From positions 225,760-289,759 of the forward strand of contig LNAC01000734.1 in the NCBI GenBank assembly GCA_002007465.1: a stretch of 64,000 bases of DNA, read 5' to 3'. A model generated the notes under the pieces. The model had not been told where the DNA came from, made no database searches, and worked only from the letters and a program-made list of their open reading frames with translations. Positions 35,206 to 44,856 of the stretch are shown piece after piece. The stretch's first letter is position 1. Each line of letters begins with the position of its first letter. The DNA comes from Ailurus styani (taxonomy: Eukaryota > Chordata > Mammalia > Carnivora > Ailuridae). Made by a program: the position numbers and the translations under genes.

Positions 35206-36149
35206 ATCTTTAAATTCTAAGGATCACAGTATTTTATTTCTAAAATCTGTATTTGAACTTTTTTTCAACTGTGTGTAACAATTTTGCATTTTTTCCTGCC
35301 CATATTTTAGACTATCTACTTTTTAAATATATGACACATATTTTTCATCCTATAGATGATAATTTATTTCCATTCTGTCCATGATAATTCCAATGTCTAA
35401 AATCTTTTTTATTTGATCTGGTTGCACGTATCAGTTATGTTGTCTTACTGCCTTGTTGGCTTTATCATTGTTTTTATGGAGCATTTATGCATGAAGACAA
35501 CTATATTTGTGAGGAATCCTTGTGACCCAGACTGAAGTTCTGCTCCTTCCGTGACTATTTGCATTTGTTTCTTAGGGTTTACATTCTCAGCCCCCGGAAC
35601 AGTCAGAACACATAACTTCATGAGGTGCTTTCAACTTTATTCCTTCCCGTGGGTTGTCAGACCACATAGGCAGGATGAGCTTGGACCCCAAAACCACATG
35701 AGCACCAGCTTGTGGTTAAGAATTCTGAAACCCAAGGCTAAAGTTTACAAGCTTTTGAACATTCTATCTTTGCAAATGATTACTTTTCTGTTTTATTTAT
35801 TTTTCCGGGTTCATTCTTTCACCGAAATTGTTATACTTGAATCCCAGTTTTATGTGTGATCTCTGATTTGATCTTTCACTTTGTGTGGGCTCTAGGCACA
35901 CACAGGTTATTAAAATCAAAGCTCTATATTAAGGAATGTACAACTTTTCCCAGGGAAGCCACGGACTTTATTTCACTTATTACTGTGGATTTATGCTTTC
36001 TATTTGCTTTCTGCCTCTAAGGATTACTCTGACTTTATTGCCAGCTCAGACATGCACTTTAAGCTATTCTTTTAAAATTATTCAACTTTCTCTGGCATTT
36101 TTGGAATAGGATGATTTGGAGGTATCCATTCTGTCATATCGCCGGAGAT
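35206..36149. other. Unassigned sequence, possibly ancient repeat
   Basis: No family assigned. The pyrimidine-rich stretch and phrases such as ctatttgcatttgtttctta recall old LINE 3' UTRs, but the match is too weak to name. Confidence 0.35.
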
Positions 36150-36598
36150 GATAGGGCCTAAGTCAGGGCCTAACAGTGTATCATTGTCCAAATTATCCTG
36201 ATGATGAAAGAAATCTACCAACTTTCCTTGTCAGTATATCTGTGGTGATCATTAGTGATTTCACCCAATATTTCCAGCTTTTTAACTTTCATGCACAGGG
36301 TAGGATTGCTTGCGATCAATATGAAGTTAGACTTAGCCATGTAGCTTTGTTTGGCCATTGAAATGTGCGTGAAAGCGAAATGCTTCCTTTCTGCCCGGAA
36401 GATTTTGGAGATGGTGAGCAATTAAATGCACACCACTCCCACTGCAGAATGATTTGTTCATCTGGATCCCTCTGAGGGGTTATGATGACCAGAGACAGTC
36501 CCTTCCCATTGCTGTATAAATAATTAAGTTTTTGTTATCCTGAGCCACTGAGGTTCGGAGGAGTTTTTGTTACCATAGCGTTTCTTAGCCTGTACTAC
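36150..36598 (+). mobile_element. Old MaLR/ERVL-type LTR relic, plus strand
   Basis: Features are 'ttggccattgaaatgtgcg', a 'ctttctgcccggaagat' segment, 'aataattaagtttttgttat' and the end 'cctgagccactgaggttcgg' with 'gttaccatagcgtttctta'. This resembles the R-U5 side of MLT-type LTRs. The 5' boundary is unclear. Confidence 0.5.
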
Positions 36599-36721
36599 TT
36601 GCTATTTTGTCAAATACTGTTACTTTTTAAACTCACTCCAATGCCCACTACTTCGTAAGGTGTTCTCTGACATTGTTCAAAAAGTAATCACTCTTCCTTT
36701 ATACTACACTGGTAGGAATAA

Positions 36722-36830
36722 CATGTGCTATGGTGAGTGCTGTGAATTGTGTAAGACTGATGATTCACAGACCTGTACCCCTGAAACAAATAATGCACTG
36801 TATGTTAGTAAAAAAAAAAAAAAAAACAAT
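36722..36830 (+). mobile_element. Carnivoran L1, 5'-truncated 3' end, plus strand
   Basis: About 90 bases of a carnivoran L1 3' UTR (catgtgctatggtgagtgct, tgtgtaagactgatgattca, 'gacctgtacccctgaaac') followed by a pure A-tail of 16. Strong 5' truncation is typical of L1. The TSD was not resolved. Confidence 0.9.
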
Positions 36831-36849
36831 AAAAACTGACTAATTGAGT

Positions 36850-37012
36850 TTACTCTTGTGAGCTATTGTGATAAGTCTTTTATTCACATTAGCTCATGTA
36901 ATATTACCACAGGATTATAGAGAAGATATAATATTTATTTCTATTTTACAAGTGAGGAAGATAGGCTTTAAAAAATTAAGGCACACACATATTGCTCACG
37001 TGATCTTTGTCA
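36850..37012 (+). mobile_element. MIR SINE relic, plus strand
   Basis: Contains 'ttagctcatgtaatattacc', 'atttctattttacaagtgag' and 'gaagataggctttaaaaaa', the MIR core in sense order. Confidence 0.6.
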
Positions 37013-37285
37013 TATTTGACTGAAATTACAATTACTGGTTTATTCATATATTATCCCAGTTAAAATTAGAACAACTATTTAGCTTCATATCTACCAGTCC
37101 CAGCCAGCGGCTGGCACACAGTAGGTGCTCATTTCTTAAAATATACCTTTTTCTAATTTAAAAAAGTACACTGAAAATTTAAAGATGAAAGAAAATGTAA
37201 ATGATAAAACAACGAATACTTTTAAGTTTTACCACTCTAAGAAAGTTTTAATAGAGATTTTTAGTTTATTTCCTTCTACTTATTC

Positions 37286-37286
37286 T

Positions 37287-37321
<35 letters not shown>

Positions 37322-37509
37322 ACAGATTTTATTTATTTATTTGACACAAAGAGAGAGATCACAAGTAGGCAGAGAGGCAGGCAGAGAGAGAGGAGGAAGC
37401 AGGCTCCCCGCTGAGCAGAGAGCCCGATTCGGGGCTTGATCCCAGGACCCTGAGATCATGACCTGAGCCAAAGGCAGAGGCTTAACCTACTAAGCCACCC
37501 AGGCACACC
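37286..37509 (-). mobile_element. CAN-SINE (SINEC), mustelid-type, minus strand
   Basis: Long T-rich tail, 'gatcacaagtaggcagagag', 'aggaggaagcaggctccccg' and an end in taagccacccaggcacac. TSD tccttctacttattc at 37271-37285 and tccttctactttttc at 37510-37524. Confidence 0.95.
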
Positions 37510-38334
37510 TCCTTCTACTTTTTCTATGCATGTGTAATTTGCACACGGTTGACATGATATTCTGTGTGCAAATTTGTAGATTGAATTTTATACTTAAATT
37601 CAAATATTAAAGCACTCCATGCTCTTTTTTGTTACTTTATTAAAATACTGGGTTTATTTCACATGTATATTTTTTCTCCCCACCATTTCCATTGTCTGAT
37701 TATCACTACTACTATGTCCTATCATCGTATTCCATACATACTCAAAACCAAGCAAACAGTACTTTTTACTGTTTAAAAAGTAAACGGGCATTTTGGACAA
37801 CACATTCTTGGCATTGGAACCTAGACAACATTTATCAAACATGGTAGGGAACATTCTCACTCTGTGCTATAAAACGGATGCCCAGATATCAATTGTTACA
37901 GAAATGAAGTGATGGAAAATTTTAACAGTGTTTAAAGTATTTTTCTTAAAGAGGTTCCTCCACTGCTGGAGATCTTGAATGACCTCCTGGTCAGTCATCT
38001 GGAAGCAATTCTTCACATAATTGATGAACTTGGCTTTGCACCCTGGGAAGAAAACCACCTTTTTCTACACTTACTTGCATTTTTGCTTTAATGTCCTCTA
38101 AAGAACTAGGTCCTTTGGGTGTCTTAAGAGTTTTTTCTTGTTGTTTGAAGGATTGGGGACGTTTTGATCTTCGTGTGAATGGTTTTGAGTCTCTTTCATT
38201 CTGGTTTGCATTTTTGGCTGGAGTATCTCATAGAGATGTTTTTACTGAAACTTTCTCTTCACCTTCCTCCTCCTCCTCATGTTCACCAACATCTCCACCT
38301 CTTCCTCTTCCCCTCCTCCCCCTCCTCCCCCTCN

Positions 38335-38420
38335 AGTATTCCATTGTATATATATACCACATCTTCTTTATCCATTCATCTCAGAACAGAACATTTTCTA
38401 TACAGGTATTCCTTCCTTCT
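38335..38420. other. Non-NPM1 sequence at a contig join inside the pseudogene
   Basis: Directly after the N at 38334 come about 47 bases matching antisense carnivoran L1 3' region (attccattgtatatatatac, catcttctttatccattcat), then about 35 bases of unknown origin, before CCT-rich sequence resumes. The same CCCCTCCT sequence lies on both sides, so this segment may be misplaced. Confidence 0.6.
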
Positions 38421-38515
38421 CTCCTCCCCCTCCTCCCCCTCCTCCTTCTCCTCCTCCTCCTCCTCCTTCTTCTGCGTCTGCTTCTGCTTCTACTTCTGCT
38501 TCTACTTCTACCTCA
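38405..38515. repeat. CCT/CTTCTG-rich microsatellite in the NPM1 acidic-tract region
   Basis: On the minus strand this is GGA/GAAGNA repeats in place of the parent's acidic (Asp/Glu) codon tract. Similar CCT runs precede the N at 38334. Expansion presumably started from the GAA/GAT-rich codons. Confidence 0.8.
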
Positions 38516-39214
38516 GCATCTTCATCATCATTTTCACCAGCACCAAGTTTTGCTTTTCTGTGGAAATGTGCTACTACTTCCAAGGTTAGAATACTTTACA
38601 GATTGCTAAGGAATTTCACAACCTCTTCCTCTTCATCTTCTGACTCTGCATCTTCCCCCACAGGTACTAAGTGCTTTCCACCACTATGCACAGACCCTTA
38701 ACAATATGTCAATCATAAGGCCACAGGTGGTGTTATTTCCAAGACCCCAAGGGAAACCTTGGCTATACAGACATTCTCAAATTTTCCAGTGAGACTTCCA
38801 GTGGACTGTCTTTGTACTTCATTGCCTTTGCTTCAACAATGTGTAATTCATCCTTTGCCCCAATCCCCAAAATGACTGTTCTTAAAGATAACTGGTGCTC
38901 ATTTTCACCATTATCCACTTTAAAATGGTAATCTTTGTCAGCCTTTAGTTCACAACTAAAAAGATAGATCTGGGGCCTCAGAGGGCTCATGTCCATGTCC
39001 ATCAAATCTTCCATGGGGTGGTGGCACACACGTAGGAGGTTAAAGAAGGCAGACAGAGATAAACTGCTACTATGCCAGAGAAGAGCCAAGCAGGACAGAA
39101 TCACACCAGGGAAAGCAAGTATTCCATTGTCTTAACATCTATTTAAAAAAATAAAATGCAATCATATGGGTAAAACCATAATTTTCACATTTCACATTTA
39201 CATTTCCTGGATGT

Positions 39215-40065
39215 TATTAATTTTACCCATTCTTTCATTCAAAAGTATTTATTGAGTTCTTCTTATAGTCCCATGGACTGTTCTAAATGTTGGATACAAG
39301 GGCAAAACAAACAAACTCCTGCTCTAATAGAATTTATTTTCTAGTGGGAAGAAAGAGATAATTAGTTAATAAATGTATAATTTAATATAAGCATTATAAA
39401 GAAGTAAAGCCAGATAAAGTAATAGAAAATGAGGAATTTTTTTTAATATTTTCAACAGGTTTGTCAGGGATGCTTTTTTGTTGGGGTGATGTTTGAGGAG
39501 AGGGTAGAATGAAGTGAGAAGTAAAGTCAGTTGGCTATTTGAGGGTAAAGAGTTCCAGGCAGATGCGAAAGCAAATGCAAAGTAAAGTCCTGAGGCACTT
39601 GTTTGGCTGGCTCAAGAAACATCAAGGAGTCAAGAGGGCTGGAGGAACCCAGTGAGTAAGGAGATCTGATAGTGATTAAATAAAGAAGCATCAGGGGCCA
39701 AGATCTTATAACCCATGGTGGTTCTTGAATTTTACTTTGAGTTCATAGGAAGTAATTGGATTATTTTGATCATAAAAATGAGATGCTTAGATACATATTT
39801 TGACAGGATTTCTCTGGTTGCCCAATGGAAAGCACCTTCTGGGGTAGAGGGTCAAAAATGCAATCCAGGAAAACAGGTAGAGGCTACTTCAGAATTCAGG
39901 CAAGAGAAGATGGTAGCTCAGTGCAGAATGATAGTGGTAGGTGGTTTAAGTGGTAAGATAGAGTGGTTTGGTTATTTGGGATTTATTTTGAAGGTAAAGC
40001 CAATATGACTTCCTGATGGATTGCACGTTAAGTATGAGAAAAAGAATTAAGGCTGATCAGTAGCC
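39215..40065 (-). mobile_element. Long L2 copy, minus strand, including 3' end
   Basis: Starts with the antisense 3' terminus (cattcaaaagtatttattga), then 'gagttccaggcagatgcgaa', 'gcaaagtaaagtcctgagg', 'aagatcttataacccatgg', 'aggtagaggctacttcag' and 'attttgaaggtaaagccaat'. The order matches antisense L2 closely. No frame survives. Confidence 0.8.
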
Positions 40066-40629
40066 TTTGTTTGAATTTGATATATAATATATGTATGTAA
40101 TGTATATGTAATGTATGCTAAGATATCCAAATTATCTATAATAAATAATGCCTCAGTGGATGTCTTGTGAATATTCATCTACATTTCTCAGATATGTCTC
40201 CTTTCCTCAGAATTTTTCCCTAGAAAAGGAATTATCTGTTATTGGGGAATTTTAAAAAAATGACTTTAAATTCATTGGCACACAATGGCTTTTGTGGAGG
40301 CATTTCTTTAGTAACATTTACTTTTTGTTACATATTTATTTGTTTGTATATAGTTTCTCCTTCTTGGATTAATTAGATGTTAACTCATAAACTTTTACAC
40401 TGCATTGATATATTTGAATTTGTGCAACCAACTTTCATCTCGTATATCATTTGTTTGTATATATGTAGTCATATCTGATTTGTTGTCTCTAAACTACTTT
40501 ACCTTTTACCTGATTAGATTTGTAGAATTTCCCTCTACCCCCATCCTCACTAAATCTTCAAAAATTTTAACTATGCTCACAATTATATTCATGCTCTTCA
40601 AACTACTTTCCTAATTTTATTTCAGTTTT
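40066..40629. other. Unassigned AT-rich sequence
   Basis: A short tgtatgtaatgtatatgtaa-like tract lies at 40080-40115. Nothing else was recognised. Confidence 0.45.
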
Positions 40630-40643
40630 TCTCCTAACTTTTT

Positions 40644-40844
40644 TTTTTAAAGATTTTATTTATTTATTTGACACACAGAGAGAGATCACAAGTAGGCAGA
40701 GAGGCAGGCAGAGAGAGAGAGAGAGAGGAGGAAGCAGGCTCCCTGCTGAGCAGAGAGCCCGATGCGGGCCTCGATCCCAGGACACTGAGATCATGACCTG
40801 AGCCGAAAGCAGAGGCTCTAACCCACTGAGCCACCCAGGTGCCC
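40644..40844 (-). mobile_element. CAN-SINE (SINEC), mustelid-type, minus strand
   Basis: T-tail, 'gatcacaagtaggcagagag', an expanded (GA)n run, 'gatgcgggcctcgatcccag' and an end in gagccacccaggtgccc. Perfect TSD tctcctaacttttt at 40630-40643 and 40845-40858. Confidence 0.97.
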
Positions 40845-40858
40845 TCTCCTAACTTTTT

Positions 40859-41588
40859 GAGTTGGATGTTTTATTCATTTATTCATTGTCGTATATATAT
40901 TTGTGTGCATGTAGAGGTAGATGTGGAAACATTAGTAGTATGTCTGTAAAGCTATACATTTGCAACTATTAAAATTTCAGAGAAATTTAAAATATGTTCA
41001 CAGGTAATTTTCAAGTGATCTGTTCTTTCCAAGGCATATGTAATTTTATTTTTATTTCCTCATTAGTCCATATATGCAACACAATGTTTAAACATTCCAA
41101 ATAGTTATGTTGTTTTATAATTTTCTTATTAACAAGTTATACTGCAAATTCATAGATGTGGCTATGTAGTTACATAGGTATATTCCTTCTGTCAGTCTTG
41201 TCTGTTATATTATCAAGTCTGTTAGCCATAGGTGATCTAAGTCCAATTAACATACATGAACTTTAATTCTCCATCAGACATCAACTATTGTTTCAGGTAC
41301 ATTAGTTAATGGTTAGAAAAGACACACTAGGCAGATGAGTCCTACTTATTTTTAACTCAGATCTTTCATCTCCCATTTGGAAAAATTTTCTGTTATGCAT
41401 GTTATTTATGAGAAGTCTTTCTATACTTACTAGAAAAAAATCCTTAAATTCTCTCTTCCATGTTCATTATTTTCTGGGTCTCCATCTTGGATTCATTTTG
41501 ACTTTAATATGTGGAAAAAGAGGCTGGAGGAATGGGAAACAATTCTTCCAACCAAGGAGGTTTCCAGATAGAAATATCTTCCTAATTA
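40859..41588. other. Unassigned AT-rich sequence
   Basis: Nothing recognised between the SINE and the GAAA microsatellite. Confidence 0.45.
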
Positions 41589-41614
41589 AAGGAAAGAAGA
41601 AAGAAAGAAAGAAA

Positions 41615-41671
<57 letters not shown>

Positions 41672-41675
41672 AAAA
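41589..41675. repeat. (GAAA)n microsatellite
   Basis: Nearly uninterrupted gaaa units with two shorter gaa interruptions. Open frames on both strands through here are translation of the repeat, not genes. Confidence 0.98.
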
Positions 41676-42399
41676 CTTACTCTATTTACTACACAACTGA
41701 ATAAAATCAAAGAGAAAGGAAGGCAAATCCAACCAACGAGAGGGAACAAAACAAAACAAGGAAAGATTGTGATATAAAGGTTCTGCATGTAGGAAAAAGT
41801 CACCATGTTGCTTTTTCTGGTGATTACATTATCCAGGGACATTGCCTAGTAGTTTACCCTTGATCTGAATCAAAAACCCCTTTCACAAGAGTGAAATGTC
41901 CCCATGGTTACCATGGAAGACAGAAACCTCTGAACTTCTCCTATATAATTTATTGTGGTAGGTAAACTCCTTCAAATTTAATTCTTTTCCTCTTTCTTGT
42001 TAACTGTCTATTTCACAGAATGGTATTTCTCCATATTATTCTGAGAGGGGCAGTATCTACTAACTTACAATACCACTGCAAAGACTGCCAGGTGGTTTTA
42101 TCTGTTAACACATTCTGGAAAGTACCTGCTTGTTGAACATTTCCACTCAGGGAAGAACAGCTACTATATGAGCTTATCCTATTATGGTGTTACTCTTGGG
42201 ATGAAGCCCAGGAGTAGTGGGTGTCTGCTTTTTGTTCCTACCAATGCTGGGAGGAGTCTGTTACTTTGGCTTGCTACATGTGGAAGACATCACTTGTAGA
42301 TGGAACCCTGCTGCTATGTTGGCTTTCTGCTTTATGTGTCCACTAACTTCCTGGGTTATAACATGATCTTCTCCACTTACAGTGAAAGGAATAACTAAT
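41676..42399. other. Unassigned sequence
   Basis: No family recognised. Base composition is slightly less AT-rich around 42180-42330. Confidence 0.4.
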
Positions 42400-42730
42400 T
42401 ATGCCTGCAAGACTAGTGAAAGGATTTCCAGAACAGATGGTATTTGAGCTGGCTATTTATAGGATGAATTGCAACCTGCTTTATGGTGAGGGCAAGGGAA
42501 GGATATTTTAGGTTATAGAGAAAACATCTGCAGAAGCTGGATTCAAAACTAAATATTTTTCATTTTCAAAGCCAAGTGTGTAATGGTGTCTCTGGAATCC
42601 TGAGTTTATAAGACTTTTCCAAAAGAAGAATTTATAGGCCATGTCAAAGAATTTTTACCTTCTAATGTGATGGTGTCAAAACAATTACATGATTAGATTT
42701 AGGATGATAATTGTTGTACCCTTGGTGATT
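42400..42730 (-). mobile_element. Possible L2 fragment, minus strand
   Basis: Contains 'aggatttccagaacagatgg' with 'tatttgagctggctattta', and later 'taggccatgtcaaagaattttt' with 'gattagatttaggatga', in the order of antisense L2. Very diverged. Confidence 0.4.
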
Positions 42731-43089
42731 GTATTAATCACCAAGTCTTCTGCCAAATTCCCTATGCATCCCCAGAATCAAGAGAATTCATTCAGACAGA
42801 TCACAGCACTCACCTCACTAGAAATTGTGTTTTAGAAGTCATTTTAGCTCTTTCTTTAAAGAGGGTTGAGTCTCCAAATGATTCAGCAATGAAGATAAGC
42901 AGTAAACTCCCTGAATATTCTGGCTCAGGGCCCTCTCCCACTCCAGGGCCTAATTCTCAGCCATATGATTTGGATTTCTTTCAGACTTTATTCTTCTCAG
43001 TCCTATTTTAGAAGGTTCTTTCAATAATCAAGTTCTGCCTGAAAATCCCGCCAGTTCTGTCTTGCATTCTGTAACACTCAGGAGCCAGT
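42731..43089. other. Unassigned sequence
   Basis: No family recognised. Confidence 0.35.
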
Positions 43090-43310
43090 AACTTTGTTTG
43101 TTTATTTCTGTAAAGGGCCAGATACTAAACATTTTAGGTTTTGTGGGTTATATGGTCTCTGTCACAACTATTCAACTCTATCTTTATGGTGTAAAAGTAG
43201 CCACTGACAATAAGAAAAAAAAAAAATGAGCCTGACTGTCCTCCATTAGAACTTTATTTGTAAAAACAAGTTAGCTAGATTTACCCAAAGGCTATAATTT
43301 TCCATTCCTG
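43090..43310 (-). mobile_element. Non-autonomous hAT-like DNA transposon relic, minus orientation
   Basis: Contains 'tttctgtaaagggccagata', 'aacattttaggttttgtggg', 'ctctgtcacaactattcaac' and 'agaactttatttgtaaaaac'. This is the reverse complement of the element at 44644-44856 and matches a common mammalian MER-type family. The exact name is uncertain. Confidence 0.65.
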
Positions 43311-43619
43311 GTCTAGACCTCTTTGAATCTCAAAGACTGCTTGGACTCAACTGAATTTATTATACTTGATTTCTTGGAATTGATTTCTACGTGTAGATTT
43401 TATCCTTGGAACAATTACCTGGCTCCCATTATGTTATGCTCACCAAAAATCCTTCTCGTTATTCTTGTACTACAGCAACATGGCTAATTCTTCTCTGTAA
43501 ATTCTGTGGAGCTAATCCTAATTACCATGTGACACTGGAAACAGGTAATATGGCAGGAGCTCAGGAAACTGATTATGAGAGCCAAAAGAATTAAAGATGA
43601 TGATAACTGATAGATAATA
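43311..43619. other. Unassigned sequence
   Basis: Nothing recognised. Confidence 0.4.
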
Positions 43620-43858
43620 ATATTATTTAACACATAAATATTTACTGTGTCAGACACTAATTGTTTACATATAAAAACTCATTTAATCCTCACAATAATG
43701 CTATAAGTGATTATCCTCTCTGCTTAACAGAAAAAGATCGACAAATTAAGTAAGCTGTCCAAGCCCAAACAGCTGGTAAGAGGTGTGGCCAGCATACAAA
43801 CCCAGGAAGTTCAGCTGCAGAATCAACATTCTTACCTACTGCATTCTCCTGAGAGGTG
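43620..43858 (+). mobile_element. MIR SINE, plus strand, nearly full length
   Basis: Sense MIR from 'tttactgtgtcagacacta' through 'actcatttaatcctcacaat', 'cagctggtaagaggtgtggc', 'ccagcatacaaacccagga' and 'attcttacctactgcattc'. The best-preserved MIR in the window. Confidence 0.85.
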
Positions 43859-44141
43859 CTGCAGAATGAGAAAATTTTCGGAAAGGGAGTGATCAGCACT
43901 CAGCAACCAGTTAGATGCAGCGAGAGTGGCAGAAGAAACTGAGGACAAACTGCAAATCATTTGATTGGGTGATTAGTTAGAGAATACAGGAGAACATTTG
44001 TTGATTATGTTAATTTTTCAATTATTTTGGTAACAGGCATCCACCAGTTTCAAAGTAGGTTCCTCACTGAGGAAAGTAATTACTTAGACTGCATTAGATG
44101 ATTTCTAGCAGGAAATATAGTCTTAAAGTCATTTTAGTCCA
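43859..44141. other. Unassigned sequence
   Basis: Nothing firmly recognised. Confidence 0.4.
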
Positions 44142-44268
44142 TCAGTGCTTCTCAAAATCTATGTACATAAGAATCATCTAAGGATCTCATTGATGTGCAG
44201 ATTGGGATTCAATCCAGGTCAAGGGTAGGGCCTGAGGTTCTGCATTTTTCACAAACTTTAAGCCCAGG
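44142..44268 (+). mobile_element. MER5A-like hAT element, left part
   Basis: Contains cagtgcttctcaaaatctat, 'cataagaatcatctaaggat' and 'gggcctgaggttctgcattt'. Matches the MER5A sense order, and its right end reappears at 44600-44636. Confidence 0.75.
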
Positions 44269-44280
44269 CTGGATTCACAG

Positions 44281-44490
44281 GTGTGGGACCTGTGGAGTTA
44301 CACAAAGGACTTACACTTGATTTAATACTCCGGGTTTTGGAAGGGAAGGGGTTTGGGGGTCAGGTGACCCTGGTGGTGGGTATTAAGGAGGGCACGTATT
44401 GCACGGAGCACTGGGTGTGGTGCATAAACAATGAATCTTGGAACACCGGAAAAATTAATAAATAAATAATAAAAGCAAAAAAAATACTCT
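44281..44490 (+). mobile_element. Carnivoran L1 3' end, 5'-truncated, inserted in the MER5A-like element
   Basis: Ends with ggtgggtattaaggagggca, 'ggagcactgggtgtggtgca' and 'aacaatgaatcttggaacac', followed by an aataaataaataat A-rich tail. It represents a different 3' UTR variant from 36722-36830. Confidence 0.8.
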
Positions 44491-44599
44491 GCTGTCAGCA
44501 TATTAATATTCTTAGTAATTTATGAACAAAAGGCCCTACATTTTAATTTTGCTCTGGGCCCACAATTTCTGTAGGCTCTCCTGCTCCCTCGGAACATTC

Positions 44600-44636
44600 C
44601 CGCTGCTGGTGTGTGGACCACACTTTGAGTTGAACC
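44600..44636 (+). mobile_element. MER5A-like hAT element, right part
   Basis: The 'gctgctggtgtgtggaccac' and 'actttgagttgaac' sequence corresponds to the far end of MER5A, about 330 bases from the left part because of the L1 insertion and some additional unassigned sequence. Confidence 0.65.
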
Positions 44637-44643
44637 TCTAGTG

Positions 44644-44856
44644 CAGAGGTTGGCAGACCATCGTTCCCTGGGCAAATTCAGTCAACTGTTTGTTTTTGTA
44701 AATAATGTTTTATTGCAACATAGTCACATCTATTTTGTTTAGATATTGTGTATGGCTTTCTGTGTTATAACATGAGTTGAGTACCTGTGGCTAACAGAGA
44801 TGATATGGCCATCAGAACCTAAAATATTTGCTATCTGGTCCTTTACGGAAAAAGGG
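44644..44856 (+). mobile_element. Non-autonomous hAT-like DNA transposon relic, plus orientation
   Basis: Contains 'gttggcagaccatcgttcc', 'tttttgtaaataatgtttta', 'aacatagtcacatctattt' and 'taaaatatttgctatctgg'. Same family as 43090-43310, in opposite orientation. Confidence 0.7.

Larger units (their letters stand above)
37631..39112 (-). pseudogene. NPM1: Processed pseudogene of nucleophosmin (NPM1)
   Basis: Read on the minus strand this is an intronless NPM1 mRNA copy. A 5' UTR-like leader precedes the start at about 39014, and the N-terminal core frame ([11 protein letters not shown], then [15 protein letters not shown]) runs to an early stop after MSV at about 38766. The middle (acidic tract region) is scrambled by purine microsatellite expansion and a single-N contig join at 38334. 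The C-terminal frame retains [18 protein letters not shown] (R to Q) near 37960-38030, but the normal terminal WQWRKSL is altered and the stop is lost. The 3' UTR follows to a taaaataaa-like end at about 37634. The parent protein is a pentameric nucleolar histone chaperone and ribosome-biogenesis factor; this copy cannot encode it. Diverged flanks (aagcactccatgctctt at 37610-37626, aagtattccattgtctt near 39117) may be the TSD. Confidence 0.95.

Noticed and set aside
38091..38701. Long Ser/Pro/Leu-rich frames of 136-172 codons
   Set aside because: They are antisense to the NPM1 pseudogene and are read through CCT repeats and across a single N.
38763..39104. 113-codon NPM1-like frame as a real gene
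   Set aside because: It covers only the N-terminal core, stops early, and the remainder of the intronless copy is frameshifted and rearranged.
41399..41842. Lys/Glu and Ser/Phe repeat frames on both strands
   Set aside because: Direct translation of the (GAAA)n microsatellite.
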